Positions 7,018 through 11,990 of a stretch of 12,768 nucleotides of DNA are shown piece by piece. Each line of letters opens with the position of its first letter. Position 1 is the first letter of the stretch. Source of the stretch: an uncultured Saprospiraceae bacterium (GTDB taxonomy: Bacteria > Bacteroidota > Bacteroidia > Chitinophagales > Saprospiraceae); the NCBI GenBank assembly GCA_937930625.1, contig CALHBW010000103.1, positions 1 through 12,768 of the forward strand, read 5' to 3'. Under the pieces are notes generated by a model. That model was not told where the DNA came from. It saw only the letters and a program-made list of their open reading frames with translations, and did no database searches. Made by a program: the position numbers and the translations under genes.

Positions 7018-7470
7018 TTATCTTAACTCCTCAATATACTTCGATACTGCCACGATTTCCGCATCCGACAGCAAGCCTTTGAAGGGTGTCATCAAGCCTT
7101 TGCCGTGATAGACCTGTGCTACACTTTCTGCCAGAGGCAGCGTGGATTTAGTCAAATCCTTTGCGCCATTGACATTCAGATTGCCGGTAAAACCATGACA
7201 GGCAGAGCATACCAGTTTATATTTTTGTTGGGCATCTACGGCAGCAATATCTTTCTTAGAAACACTCGCGATGATTTCCTTCGCTTTTGCAAGTTGCTTC
7301 GGCGGGACGGAGGATTCCACAGCATCACCTGCTTCGTCGGATTTAGCCTCTACGGTTTCTTTCTTGGGCGCAGTGGGTACTTTCTTTTTTTCACTTGTTG
7401 GCTCGTTGCCTGTACAACCTATCAAAATGCCTATTCCCAATAAGGCGATAAAAAGTATATTTTTTTTCAT
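7018..7470 (-). CDS. class I cytochrome c lipoprotein
   Basis: 150 residues. The signal sequence MKKNILFIALLGIGILIGC ends in a lipobox (LIGC, lipidated Cys19). A Lys/Glu/Ala/Pro-rich tether follows (about 20-75), then a single-haem domain. CSACH at 88-92 supplies the thioether cysteines and the proximal His. The likely distal ligand is Met127 in GKGLMTPFKGLLSDAEI, the usual 'M-P-(F/A)..LSD.EI' arrangement, followed by the closing helix VAVSKYIEEL. It is probably a membrane-tethered electron carrier facing the periplasm that feeds a terminal oxidase or reductase. No partner gene is next to it. Its stop is followed by the heptamer array and then the bidirectional terminator at 6729-6787. Confidence 0.93.
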   Translation of the reverse strand: MKKNILFIALLGIGILIGCTGNEPTSEKKKVPTAPKKETVEAKSDEAGDAVESSVPPKQLAKAKEIIASVSKKDIAAVDAQQKYKLVCSACHGFTGNLNVNGAKDLTKSTLPLAESVAQVYHGKGLMTPFKGLLSDAEIVAVSKYIEELR

Positions 7471-7860
7471 TATAAAAATTTAAAATAATTTCAAAATTAC
7501 TACAGTTTCAAAATTAAAAAAGATTCGGAATCTGTTTGACTTTTAACCTCATTTTAAATTAAAAATAATATTCGACTTAAAAAATAATCTACCCAATCGG
7601 ATTTTCGACAAATAATTATGAGATAAATATCTATTATTTCACATGAAATGATTATTTAAATTTGTTATTAATTTTTTTGTAAATAAATGATTATCAATAT
7701 TTTGAAGTGATTTAAGGTTTGATGTAGAATATTTGATATGATATTATGTGCGGAAAAGGTAATTATTTGTAATTGAATGACATCGTAATAACTCGCAATA
7801 TTGTATTGTCAATCGGGGCTAATAGGCTCCGAAACTATTAATTTCAATACAACATTTATT
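7471..7860. other. 390-bp AT-rich divergent intergenic region
   Basis: Lies between the divergent cytochrome c (-) and lipoprotein (+) genes, so it should hold both promoters. CAAAATTA at 7492-7499, and again about 16 bp further on, reads as TAATTTTG on the minus strand, a TAnnTTTG match, but in such AT-rich DNA this is weak. A gattatcaatattttg word (about 7690) recurs in other gaps. No gene or stable hairpin was seen. Confidence 0.5.
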
Positions 7861-8442
7861 ATGCAAAAGACAATTTTTTCGCTTTGTTTGTTGGCACTTT
7901 GCGTACTAATTTCATGCAATGAAAGCATCAATATTCAGCCACTTTGCACATCGCTCGATTCAAACCCTGTATGGACTGCCGAAAATTTCAAAACGGGATA
8001 TACCATACAATTTCCCCCAACTTATGTAGGTGATGGTGCCGCCCAAAATTCAAGTTATTATTTCGACAAGTACGCAAGCGGTAGTGATGTACGCTTTTTC
8101 TGGAGACATTGCGGTTTCGCTTTTTGTGATGAGTACGGGCTTGTTCCTTTGACTACATTTCGAGAAACCATAACTACTCTTTCCTCCGAAATTTTCAATA
8201 CAGGTGGGTACGTCGTCAGAAATGATTTGACGGAATACAAATTATTCTGTGACGATAGCGGCGTATCTGCGGTGTTTTACTACAATACATTGCCCGATGC
8301 CGATGGTGCTTTATTTCTCAAAATGGATGATGACCAATACTATGCCGCCGTTTTGATGAATTACAAAAGTACGGCACTGCAAGAGGTAGAAGATATTTTG
8401 AAGACTATTCAAATAGGTAATATAGTTCCGCCGTCGATATAG
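7861..8442 (+). CDS. lipoprotein of unknown function
   Basis: 193 residues from ATG 7861. The open frame extends up to a TTG at 7801, but the MQKTIFSLCLLALCVLISC signal with lipobox ISC (Cys19) fixes the later start. The mature part has phrases GYTIQFPPTYVGDG, VRFFWRHCGFAFCDEYG and AVLMNYKSTALQEVEDILKTIQI. The order 'membrane-facing beta sheet, then a closing helix ending in ILKTIQ' recalls PsbP/Mog1-like lipoproteins, but this is only a pattern impression. Several cysteines (in HCGFAFC and LFCDD) could form disulfides. It is likely anchored to a membrane facing the periplasm or outside. Single gene with its own terminator directly after it. Confidence 0.82.
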   Translation: MQKTIFSLCLLALCVLISCNESINIQPLCTSLDSNPVWTAENFKTGYTIQFPPTYVGDGAAQNSSYYFDKYASGSDVRFFWRHCGFAFCDEYGLVPLTTFRETITTLSSEIFNTGGYVVRNDLTEYKLFCDDSGVSAVFYYNTLPDADGALFLKMDDDQYYAAVLMNYKSTALQEVEDILKTIQIGNIVPPSI

Positions 8443-8461
8443 TCAATTTGTGAGCTTATAC

Positions 8462-8507
8462 AAAACCGTCATTTCGTACTTCAGTGTGAAATGACGGTTT
8501 TTTTTTA
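8462..8507 (+). terminator. intrinsic terminator of the lipoprotein gene
   Basis: AAAACCGTCATTTC (8462-8475) pairs exactly with GAAATGACGGTTTT (8488-8501), followed by more Ts. It lies 20 bp after the stop codon. Confidence 0.9.
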
Positions 8508-8768
8508 GCGGAAAATGAAATTTATGTAGTTGAATGATTTTGTAGTATTAGCGAATCGCTACTCAAGTCCTGTAGTAAAATTAACACTTGAAGGGATGAA
8601 AAACGAAATGAAGATGCGATTCATTGATAGGAAGTATATTTTTTTCATTTTTTTCGATAAAAAAATAATTCGCTCAAATTATTGATTATCAATTATTTAT
8701 AACGTTTTTTAAAAATAAATTTAAATTTATTTTGAAATAAAAAACAACTACGCAAAAAGACTGCGTAC

Positions 8769-8776
8769 TACATTCG
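8769..8776 (+). promoter_or_regulatory. weak -7-like box TACATTCG upstream of the Ro60 gene
   Basis: TACATTCG followed by CACC is one base from TAnnTTTG. The overlapping CACCTTTG at 8777-8784 is another one-off match. No good -33 box was seen. The 200-bp leader that would result contains two inverted repeats (8808-8865 and 8906-8967). Confidence 0.25.
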
Positions 8777-8807
8777 CACCTTTGTATCAGCAACGGAAAA
8801 CAACATA

Positions 8808-8865
8808 CGTAAAACGATTTTGTAAATCATAATTTGTAGGTGACGATTTGTAAAATTGTTTTACG
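8808..8865. repeat. inverted repeat in the Ro60 leader, 21-nt arms
   Basis: 8808-8828 and 8845-8865 are reverse complements at 19 of 21 positions. It is part of the 538-bp gap before the Ro60 gene. Apart from this, the terminator at 8462, the palindrome at 8906 and an attgattatcaat word at about 8680, the gap is featureless AT-rich DNA. Confidence 0.7.
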
Positions 8866-8905
8866 TTGCGAACTAATTTTTTTCCAAAAACGTATTTAAA
8901 CCGCA

Positions 8906-8967
8906 CGTAACACAGACATTCTTGTCTGTTTTGTAAACCATGCACAGACAGGAATGTCTGTGTTACG
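8906..8967. repeat. inverted repeat just before the Ro60 start; right arm shared with RNA units 6 and 7
   Basis: 8906-8929 and 8944-8967 are reverse complements at 23 of 24 positions. The right arm (acagacaggaatgtctgtgt then tacg) recurs in the same orientation at about 11698-11721 (one mismatch) and 11961-11983. In all three places the similarity continues a few bases to an 'aaatca' or 'taatca' word. Here the arm ends 13 bp before the ATG at 8981, so it could control translation of the Ro60 mRNA or be a shared promoter-proximal element. Confidence 0.8.
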
Positions 8968-8980
8968 AAAAATCACAGCT

Positions 8981-10501
8981 ATGAAATTTAACGTACTAAA
9001 ACGCAAACCAAAAGCGACCACCAATTACGAAGGTGCAAAGGCGTACCGTATGTCGCCGGAGATGGAATTATACACTGCGGTGGTGACGGCTTCATTGTCC
9101 AATAAATTCTACGAAAAGCAGGAAGATACTCTGAAAAGAATCGTCGAATTGATAGGCAAAACCGACCCGCGATTTGTGGCAAAGCTGGCGATTTATACCC
9201 GCGAAAAAATGTACTTGCGCTCTATTCCGATGGTATTGGCGGTAGAATTGGCGAAGGTACATCGCGGCGATAGTTTGGTGAAAGATACCGTCAATCGCGT
9301 CATTCAACGTGCAGATGAAATCACGGAAATGTTGGCATATTACCAACTCTCCAATGCGCGTGAAGGCGAGAAAAAACTGAACAAACTCTCTAAGCAAGTG
9401 CAGAAAGGTATCGCGGCTTCGTTCAACAAATTTGACGAATATCAATTTGCAAAATACAACCGTCCGTCGGACGTGACGCTCAAAGACGCGCTGTTTTTGA
9501 CGCACCCAAAAGCGAGTAGCGATGAGCAACAAACCTTGTTCAATAAAATCGTGAATGATGCGCTCGAAGTGCCTTACACTTGGGAAGTAGAACTGTCGCG
9601 TTTGGGTCAGGCAAGTTACGAAAGTGACGCTGCAAAAAAAGCAGCTTTTACCGCCAAATGGGAAGAGTTGATTGATAGCGGCAAGTTGGGTTACATGGCA
9701 TTGATGCGTAATATGCGGAACATTTTGCAAGCCAATGTATCATCATTGCACGCCCGAAAAGTGGCGACCCGACTGGCAGACCCACAACAAGTGAGTCGGT
9801 CTAAACAATTGCCTTTCAGATTCTTAGCGGCATATCGCGAGATTCGTCAAGTGGATTCGATGTACACTTCGTACTTCCTGAGCAGCTTGGAAACGGCAGT
9901 CAAAGTGAGCGCGGAAAATATCAAAGGCTTTGACCTCAATACACGCGTATTATTAGCGGCGGATGTATCCGGCTCGATGTATAGTCCTGTATCCGCGAAA
10001 AGCAAAATTCGCTGCTACGATATTGGTTTGATGTTGAGTATGCTGATGCGCTACCGTTCGGAAAATGTGATTACGGGTATTTTCGGTAACAAATGGAAAG
10101 CCGTCAATTTGCCACAAGATAGCATCTTGGCAAATACCGAAAAACTGAACAGCATTGAAGGTTCGGTGGGCTACTCAACGAATGGTCATAAAGTCATCGA
10201 CTACCTCATCAGCAAATCACATGTGATGGATAAGGTGATGATTTTCACAGACTTGCAGATGTGGGACGCACAAGGCGTCGGTGCTTCGCTGCAAAAGTCA
10301 TGGAAAACATACAAAGAATCCATCGCACCGAATGCAAAATTGTACCTGTTTGACCTGCAAGGTTATGGCAAAACACCTCTGCGTATCAATGACAATGATG
10401 TGTTCTTGATTGCAGGTTGGTCAGATAAGATTTTTGACGTACTGGCAGCTATCGAAAGCGGTAGCAATGCCTTGAAAGAGATTAATAAAATTAATGTGTA
10501 G
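8981..10501 (+). CDS. rsr: TROVE/vWA protein, bacterial Ro60 orthologue (Rsr)
   Basis: 506 residues from ATG 8981. An in-frame ATG at 8954 lies inside the palindrome and adds only nine residues. Residues about 10-310 form the TROVE domain, an alpha-helical (HEAT-like) ring that binds ends of misfolded RNAs in its cavity and Y RNAs on its outer face. Recognisable parts are LYTAVVTASLSNKFYE, DPRFVAKLAIYTREKMYLRSIPMVLAVELAK, YNRPSDVTLKDALFLTHPKA and LGYMALMRNMRNILQ. The rest is a von Willebrand A domain with a complete MIDAS: DVSGSM (Asp328), Thr400 in GYSTNGHK and Asp424 in IFTDLQMW. Length fits the Ro60 family. In other bacteria Rsr works with Y RNAs and PNPase in RNA turnover and stress survival. 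Here seven Y-like RNA genes follow immediately on the same strand. No RtcB or RtcA gene, a common neighbour of Rsr, is visible. Confidence 0.95.
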   Translation: MKFNVLKRKPKATTNYEGAKAYRMSPEMELYTAVVTASLSNKFYEKQEDTLKRIVELIGKTDPRFVAKLAIYTREKMYLRSIPMVLAVELAKVHRGDSLVKDTVNRVIQRADEITEMLAYYQLSNAREGEKKLNKLSKQVQKGIAASFNKFDEYQFAKYNRPSDVTLKDALFLTHPKASSDEQQTLFNKIVNDALEVPYTWEVELSRLGQASYESDAAKKAAFTAKWEELIDSGKLGYMALMRNMRNILQANVSSLHARKVATRLADPQQVSRSKQLPFRFLAAYREIRQVDSMYTSYFLSSLETAVKVSAENIKGFDLNTRVLLAADVSGSMYSPVSAKSKIRCYDIGLMLSMLMRYRSENVITGIFGNKWKAVNLPQDSILANTEKLNSIEGSVGYSTNGHKVIDYLISKSHVMDKVMIFTDLQMWDAQGVGASLQKSWKTYKESIAPNAKLYLFDLQGYGKTPLRINDNDVFLIAGWSDKIFDVLAAIESGSNALKEINKINV

Positions 10502-10581
10502 TCCATAGTCGGCAGTCCATAGTCCATAGTCAAACGCGAGACTTTCGTGTAGCGATGGATAGTGGACTGTCGCAATGGACT
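10500..10581. repeat. inverted repeat in the Ro60 3' flank, 'agtccat' words
   Basis: Overlapping the stop codon, 10500-10528 (repeated agtccat words) is imperfectly complementary to 10555-10581 (repeated atggact words). The hairpin separates the Ro60 coding region from RNA unit 1 by only 85 bp. It could act as a terminator or as a processing site if the RNAs are cotranscribed with the protein. Confidence 0.65.
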
Positions 10582-10585
10582 AAAG

Positions 10586-10728
10586 ATAAAGGGTGTCGTA
10601 GATATAGTCTTACTTCGATTTAGGTTCGTGAGATGTCGGTTCGAATCCGGCTTCCGGGGGCAAACCGGAATGGTCTAAATGGTTAGGACGCATTACGTCA
10701 GACTTTTCGACTTGTTACCCCTTTTTAT
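10586..10728 (+). ncRNA. Y-like RNA 1, tRNA module permuted at the anticodon loop
   Basis: Handle: P1 AAAGGG (10588-10593) with CCCTTT (10719-10724), internal loop TGTCGTA, P2 GATATAGTC (10601-10609) with GACTTTTC (10701-10708, one bulge), then TACTTCG (10611-10617). Module in order: anticodon-stem 3' strand CGTGA (10627-10631, pairs with TTACG 10693-10697); T-arm GTCGG-TTCGAAT-CCGGC (10635-10651); acceptor stem TTCCGG (10652-10657) closed by loop GGGCAAA to CCGGAA (10665-10670); linker TG; D-arm GTCT-AAATGGTTA-GGAC (10673-10689) with the GG that meets the T-loop in tRNA. The tRNA body is thus complete except for its anticodon loop, which is replaced by the handle, and its acceptor ends are joined. 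This is the YrlA-type Y RNA plan. The handle presumably binds the Ro60 protein encoded just upstream. Exact transcript ends are not known. Confidence 0.85.
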
Positions 10729-10746
10729 AGTAAAATCCCAAGCACC

Positions 10747-10811
10747 AAATCCCAAATTCCAAGTGAGCATATTTTATTGAATTGGAATTTGTTTTTTGGA
10801 ATTTGGAATTT
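10747..10811. repeat. inverted repeat between RNA units 1 and 2
   Basis: AAATCCCAAATTCCAA (10747-10762) matches the reverse complement of TTGGAATTTGGAATTT (10796-10811) at 15 of 16 positions. The same right-arm 16-mer occurs exactly just before unit 4 (11217-11232), in each case within about 5 bp of the unit's terminal stem. Confidence 0.75.
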
Positions 10812-10812
10812 A

Positions 10813-10961
10813 CAAAAAGCAGTGTCGTAGAATAGTCATACTTCGATTCTAATCGCGGGGTTGTCGGTTCGAGTCCGACCGGAGACGCAAATTTTTAACA
10901 CACGTCTCCGTAGCTTAAAGGTAGAGCACGTTCAGGCTTTTCGATTTGTTACCTGTTTTTT
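10813..10961 (+). ncRNA. Y-like RNA 2, tRNA module permuted at the anticodon loop
   Basis: Handle: P1 CAG/CTG plus AAAAA/TTTTT with one bulged G (10814-10822 with 10953-10960), TGTCGTA, P2 GAATAGTC (10830-10837) with GGCTTTTC (10935-10942), then TACTTCG (10839-10845). Module: T-arm GTCGG-TTCGAGT-CCGAC (10863-10879, all five pairs); acceptor 3' strand CGGAGAC (10880-10886) pairs perfectly over 7 bp with GTCTCCG (10904-10910) around a 17-nt loop beginning GCAAA; TA at positions 8-9; D-arm GCTT-AAAGGTA-GAGC (10913-10927). This is the most perfect tRNA body in the array, with all elements in permuted order and the anticodon loop replaced by the handle. The remaining anticodon stem is weak. The loop start GCAAA equals the bases that follow the real tRNA-Trp gene at 11648, as if a tRNA 3' trailer had been captured. 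Confidence 0.88.
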
Positions 10962-10984
10962 ATTTAATTGATAATCAATACTTT

Positions 10985-11017
10985 AAACCTATAAGGTTTT
11001 CAAAACCTTATAGGTTT
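10985..11017. terminator. perfect 16-bp hairpin between RNA units 2 and 3
   Basis: 10985-11000 and 11002-11017 are exact reverse complements around a single base. The A and T tracts at the base of the stem make a bidirectional terminator possible. It suggests units 1-2 and the later units are not one uninterrupted transcript, or marks a processing boundary. An attgataatcaat word precedes it (about 10968-10980). Confidence 0.6.
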
Positions 11018-11040
11018 GAGCTACCCCGAAAATAAAGACA

Positions 11041-11145
11041 TTGAAAAGGTGTCGTTAGAGTAGCCTTACTTCGTTTGGTGAAAACTGCCGCAAGGCAGAT
11101 GGGTTCGACTCCCTTTATCGGTTGCTCGTTAGTTGCCCTTTTCAA
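11041..11145 (+). ncRNA. Y-like RNA 3, class II variable-arm plus T-arm module
   Basis: Handle: P1 TTGAAAAGG (11041-11049) with CCTTTTCAA (11137-11145), 9 perfect pairs; TGTCGTTA with one extra T; P2 GAGTAGCC (11058-11065) with GGTTGCTC (11120-11127), all pairs including G-T; TACTTCG (11067-11073). The module is short. A perfect hairpin CTGCC-GCAA-GGCAG (11085-11098) is followed at once by a T-arm ATGGG-TTCGACT-CCCTT (11099-11115). This order and wording are those of the long variable arm and T-arm of class II tRNAs (Leu or Ser type). D-arm, anticodon arm and acceptor stem are absent, so this is a partial tRNA mimic. Confidence 0.82.
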
Positions 11146-11154
11146 CAATTTATA

Positions 11155-11233
11155 AATTCCAAAAGACAAAACCCAAATCCCAATTACACAGTTCCGACTC
11201 ACTTGGAGTTTGGTGCTTGGAATTTGGAATTTT
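11155..11233. repeat. inverted repeat between RNA units 3 and 4
   Basis: ATTCCAA/CCCAAATCCCAA words on the left (about 11155-11182) are imperfectly complementary to tttggtgcttggaatttgga words on the right (about 11208-11233). The exact 16-mer at 11217-11232 is shared with the spacer before unit 2. Confidence 0.65.
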
Positions 11234-11236
11234 AAA

Positions 11237-11382
11237 AAAAACAATAGTGTCGTAGATAAGTCTTACTTCGGTAGAGCGTCGGTTTCAAAGACCGAAGGCT
11301 GTTGGTTCAAGTCCAACCTCGCGGGTTTGCTTGCGGGTAGCTTAATTTTAACGGACTTTTCGTCCTTTTACCTATTGTTTTT
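11237..11382 (+). ncRNA. Y-like RNA 4, nearly complete tRNA permuted at the D-loop
   Basis: Handle: P1 AAAAACAATAG (11237-11247) with CTATTGTTTTT (11372-11382), 11 pairs; TGTCGTA; P2 GATAAGTC (11255-11262) with GACTTTTC (11354-11361); TACTTCG (11264-11270). Module in order: D-stem 3' strand GAGC (11274-11277); anticodon arm TCGGT-TTCAAAG-ACCGA (11279-11295, five pairs); variable AGGCT; T-arm GTTGG-TTCAAGT-CCAAC (11301-11317); acceptor 3' strand CTCGCGG (11318-11324); loop GTTTGC; acceptor 5' strand TTGCGGG (11331-11337, seven pairs with three G-T); TA; D-stem 5' strand GCTT (11340-11343). All four arms can form, and the break lies in the D-loop, unlike units 1 and 2. Read as an anticodon, 34-36 would be CAA (11286-11288), a Leu anticodon in a class I body; the wording is closer to tRNA-Trp. 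It cannot be a normal tRNA, having no free acceptor end. Confidence 0.87.
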
Positions 11383-11406
11383 GTTTTTTGAAAATATAAA
11401 AATACG

Positions 11407-11490
11407 CACAATACGGATGTCGTGGAATATGCCTTACTTCGCTTCCAACGACTGATTATACAGGCTGTTCATTAGTTACTCTTTATTGTG
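11407..11490 (+). ncRNA. Y-like RNA 5, minimal handle without tRNA module
   Basis: 84 nt. P1 CACAATA (11407-11413) pairs with TATTGTG (11484-11490); TGTCGTG; P2 GAATATGCC (11425-11433) with GGCTGTTC (11463-11470, one bulge); TACTTCG (11435-11441). Above P2 only about 20 nt remain before the 3' strand, with no T-arm or other tRNA element. It starts only 24 bp after unit 4, the closest spacing in the array. It shows the core of the family and could occupy Ro60 without offering a tRNA surface. Confidence 0.75.
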
Positions 11491-11574
11491 TTTTAGTTGA
11501 TAGTTCGCAGTGCATAGTTCATGGTTTGGAGAAAATTTGAACTTGATACTTGCGCTTGAACTTGAACTTATCAC

Positions 11575-11648
11575 AGCAATGTAGCTCAATCTGGCAGAGC
11601 AGTGGTCTCCAAAACCAAAGGTTGTAGGTTCGATCCCTACCGTTGCTG
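11575..11648 (+). tRNA. tRNA-Trp (anticodon CCA), CCA tail not encoded
   Basis: Normal linear order: acceptor AGCAATG (11575-11581) with CGTTGCT (11641-11647), seven pairs with one T-G; TA; D-arm GCTC-AATCTGGCA-GAGC; anticodon arm GTGGT-CTCCAAA-ACCAA with anticodon CCA at positions 34-36; variable AGGTT; T-arm GTAGG-TTCGATC-CCTAC; discriminator G at 11648. The 27-43 pair is a G-A mismatch; all others are good. The next bases are CAAAG, so CCA must be added by enzyme. A TTTG (11525) and a TACTTGC (11547), 18 bp apart, could be its promoter. The gene sits between RNA units 5 and 6, away from secE/nusG, its frequent neighbours. Whether it is the sole tRNA-Trp cannot be told. Confidence 0.92.
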
Positions 11649-11660
11649 CAAAGCAGATAC

Positions 11661-11721
11661 GTATTACAGACATTTATATCTGTAATACTTCTGTGGCACA
11701 GACAGGAATGTCCGTGTTACG
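11661..11721. repeat. hairpin after tRNA-Trp followed by copy of the shared element
   Basis: GTATTACAGA (11661-11670) pairs with TCTGTAATAC (11679-11688). Directly after it comes the element acagacaggaatgtccgtgt then tacg (about 11698-11721), shared with the Ro60 leader (8944-8967) and the spacer before unit 7. It ends about 6 bp before the terminal stem of unit 6. Confidence 0.75.
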
Positions 11722-11726
11722 TAAAT

Positions 11727-11948
11727 CATAAAAAGGTGTCGTAAAATAACCTTACTTCGATTTTACTGATATATGTTTAAAATTCGCGGTTCCCCCGAAA
11801 TCTCAACACCCTGTTAATGCAATATATCTCAAAAGACATTACATAATATAGTTCTCCAAAATACTACGAAGTGATTGCCCGAATAACACGACTTTTATTT
11901 AATAACAATCTTAATTTATTTGGTTGTTTGCCTTTTACCCTTTTTATG
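11727..11948 (+). ncRNA. Y-like RNA 6, long AT-rich insert instead of a tRNA module
   Basis: 222 nt, the longest unit. P1 CATAAAAAGG (11727-11736) pairs perfectly with CCTTTTTATG (11939-11948); TGTCGTA; P2 AAATAACC (11744-11751) with GGTTGTTT (11922-11929), eight pairs; TACTTCG (11753-11759). The 160-nt insert has no recognisable T-, D- or acceptor arm. TTACTTCG (11752-11759) can pair over 8 bp with CGAAGTGA (11867-11874), and GATATAT (11768-11774) with ATATATC (11822-11828), so it may form its own branched fold. A TTCTCCAAAATA word (11852-11863) resembles the tRNA-Trp anticodon loop but has no proper stem. Possible degenerate module, or a different ligand surface. Confidence 0.75.
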
Positions 11949-11960
11949 ATTTACGTCATA

Positions 11961-11983
11961 CAGACAGGAATGTCTGTGTTACG
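11961..11983 (+). promoter_or_regulatory. copy of the shared ACAGACAGGAATGTCTGT element before unit 7
   Basis: Identical to the right arm of the Ro60-leader palindrome except at its edge, same orientation, and followed by the same type of taatca word. It lies 8 bp before the terminal stem of unit 7. It may be a promoter, operator or dispersed repeat; the sequence does not decide. Confidence 0.6.
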
Positions 11984-11990
11984 ATAATCA

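Noticed and set aside
8954..8980. Upstream ATG at 8954 as start of the Ro60 gene
   Set aside because: It lies within the right arm of the palindrome that is repeated upstream of RNA units 6 and 7, so those codons are part of a non-coding element. ATG 8981 gives the usual N-terminus.
10635..10697. Ordinary or pseudo tRNA genes in units 1 and 2
   Set aside because: The arms occur in permuted order with a closed acceptor stem and no anticodon loop, and both units share the flanking handle with units that have no tRNA part. Decayed linear tRNA genes would not show this.
11210..11455. 81-codon plus-strand open frame over RNA unit 4
   Set aside because: It crosses the structured RNA unit 4 and the start of unit 5. 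The conservation there is of RNA pairing, not of codons.
11476..11673. 65-codon minus-strand open frame containing GIEPTTFGFGDHCSARLSY
   Set aside because: It is antisense to the tRNA-Trp gene. This peptide type is a well-known false annotation produced by reading tRNA genes on the wrong strand.
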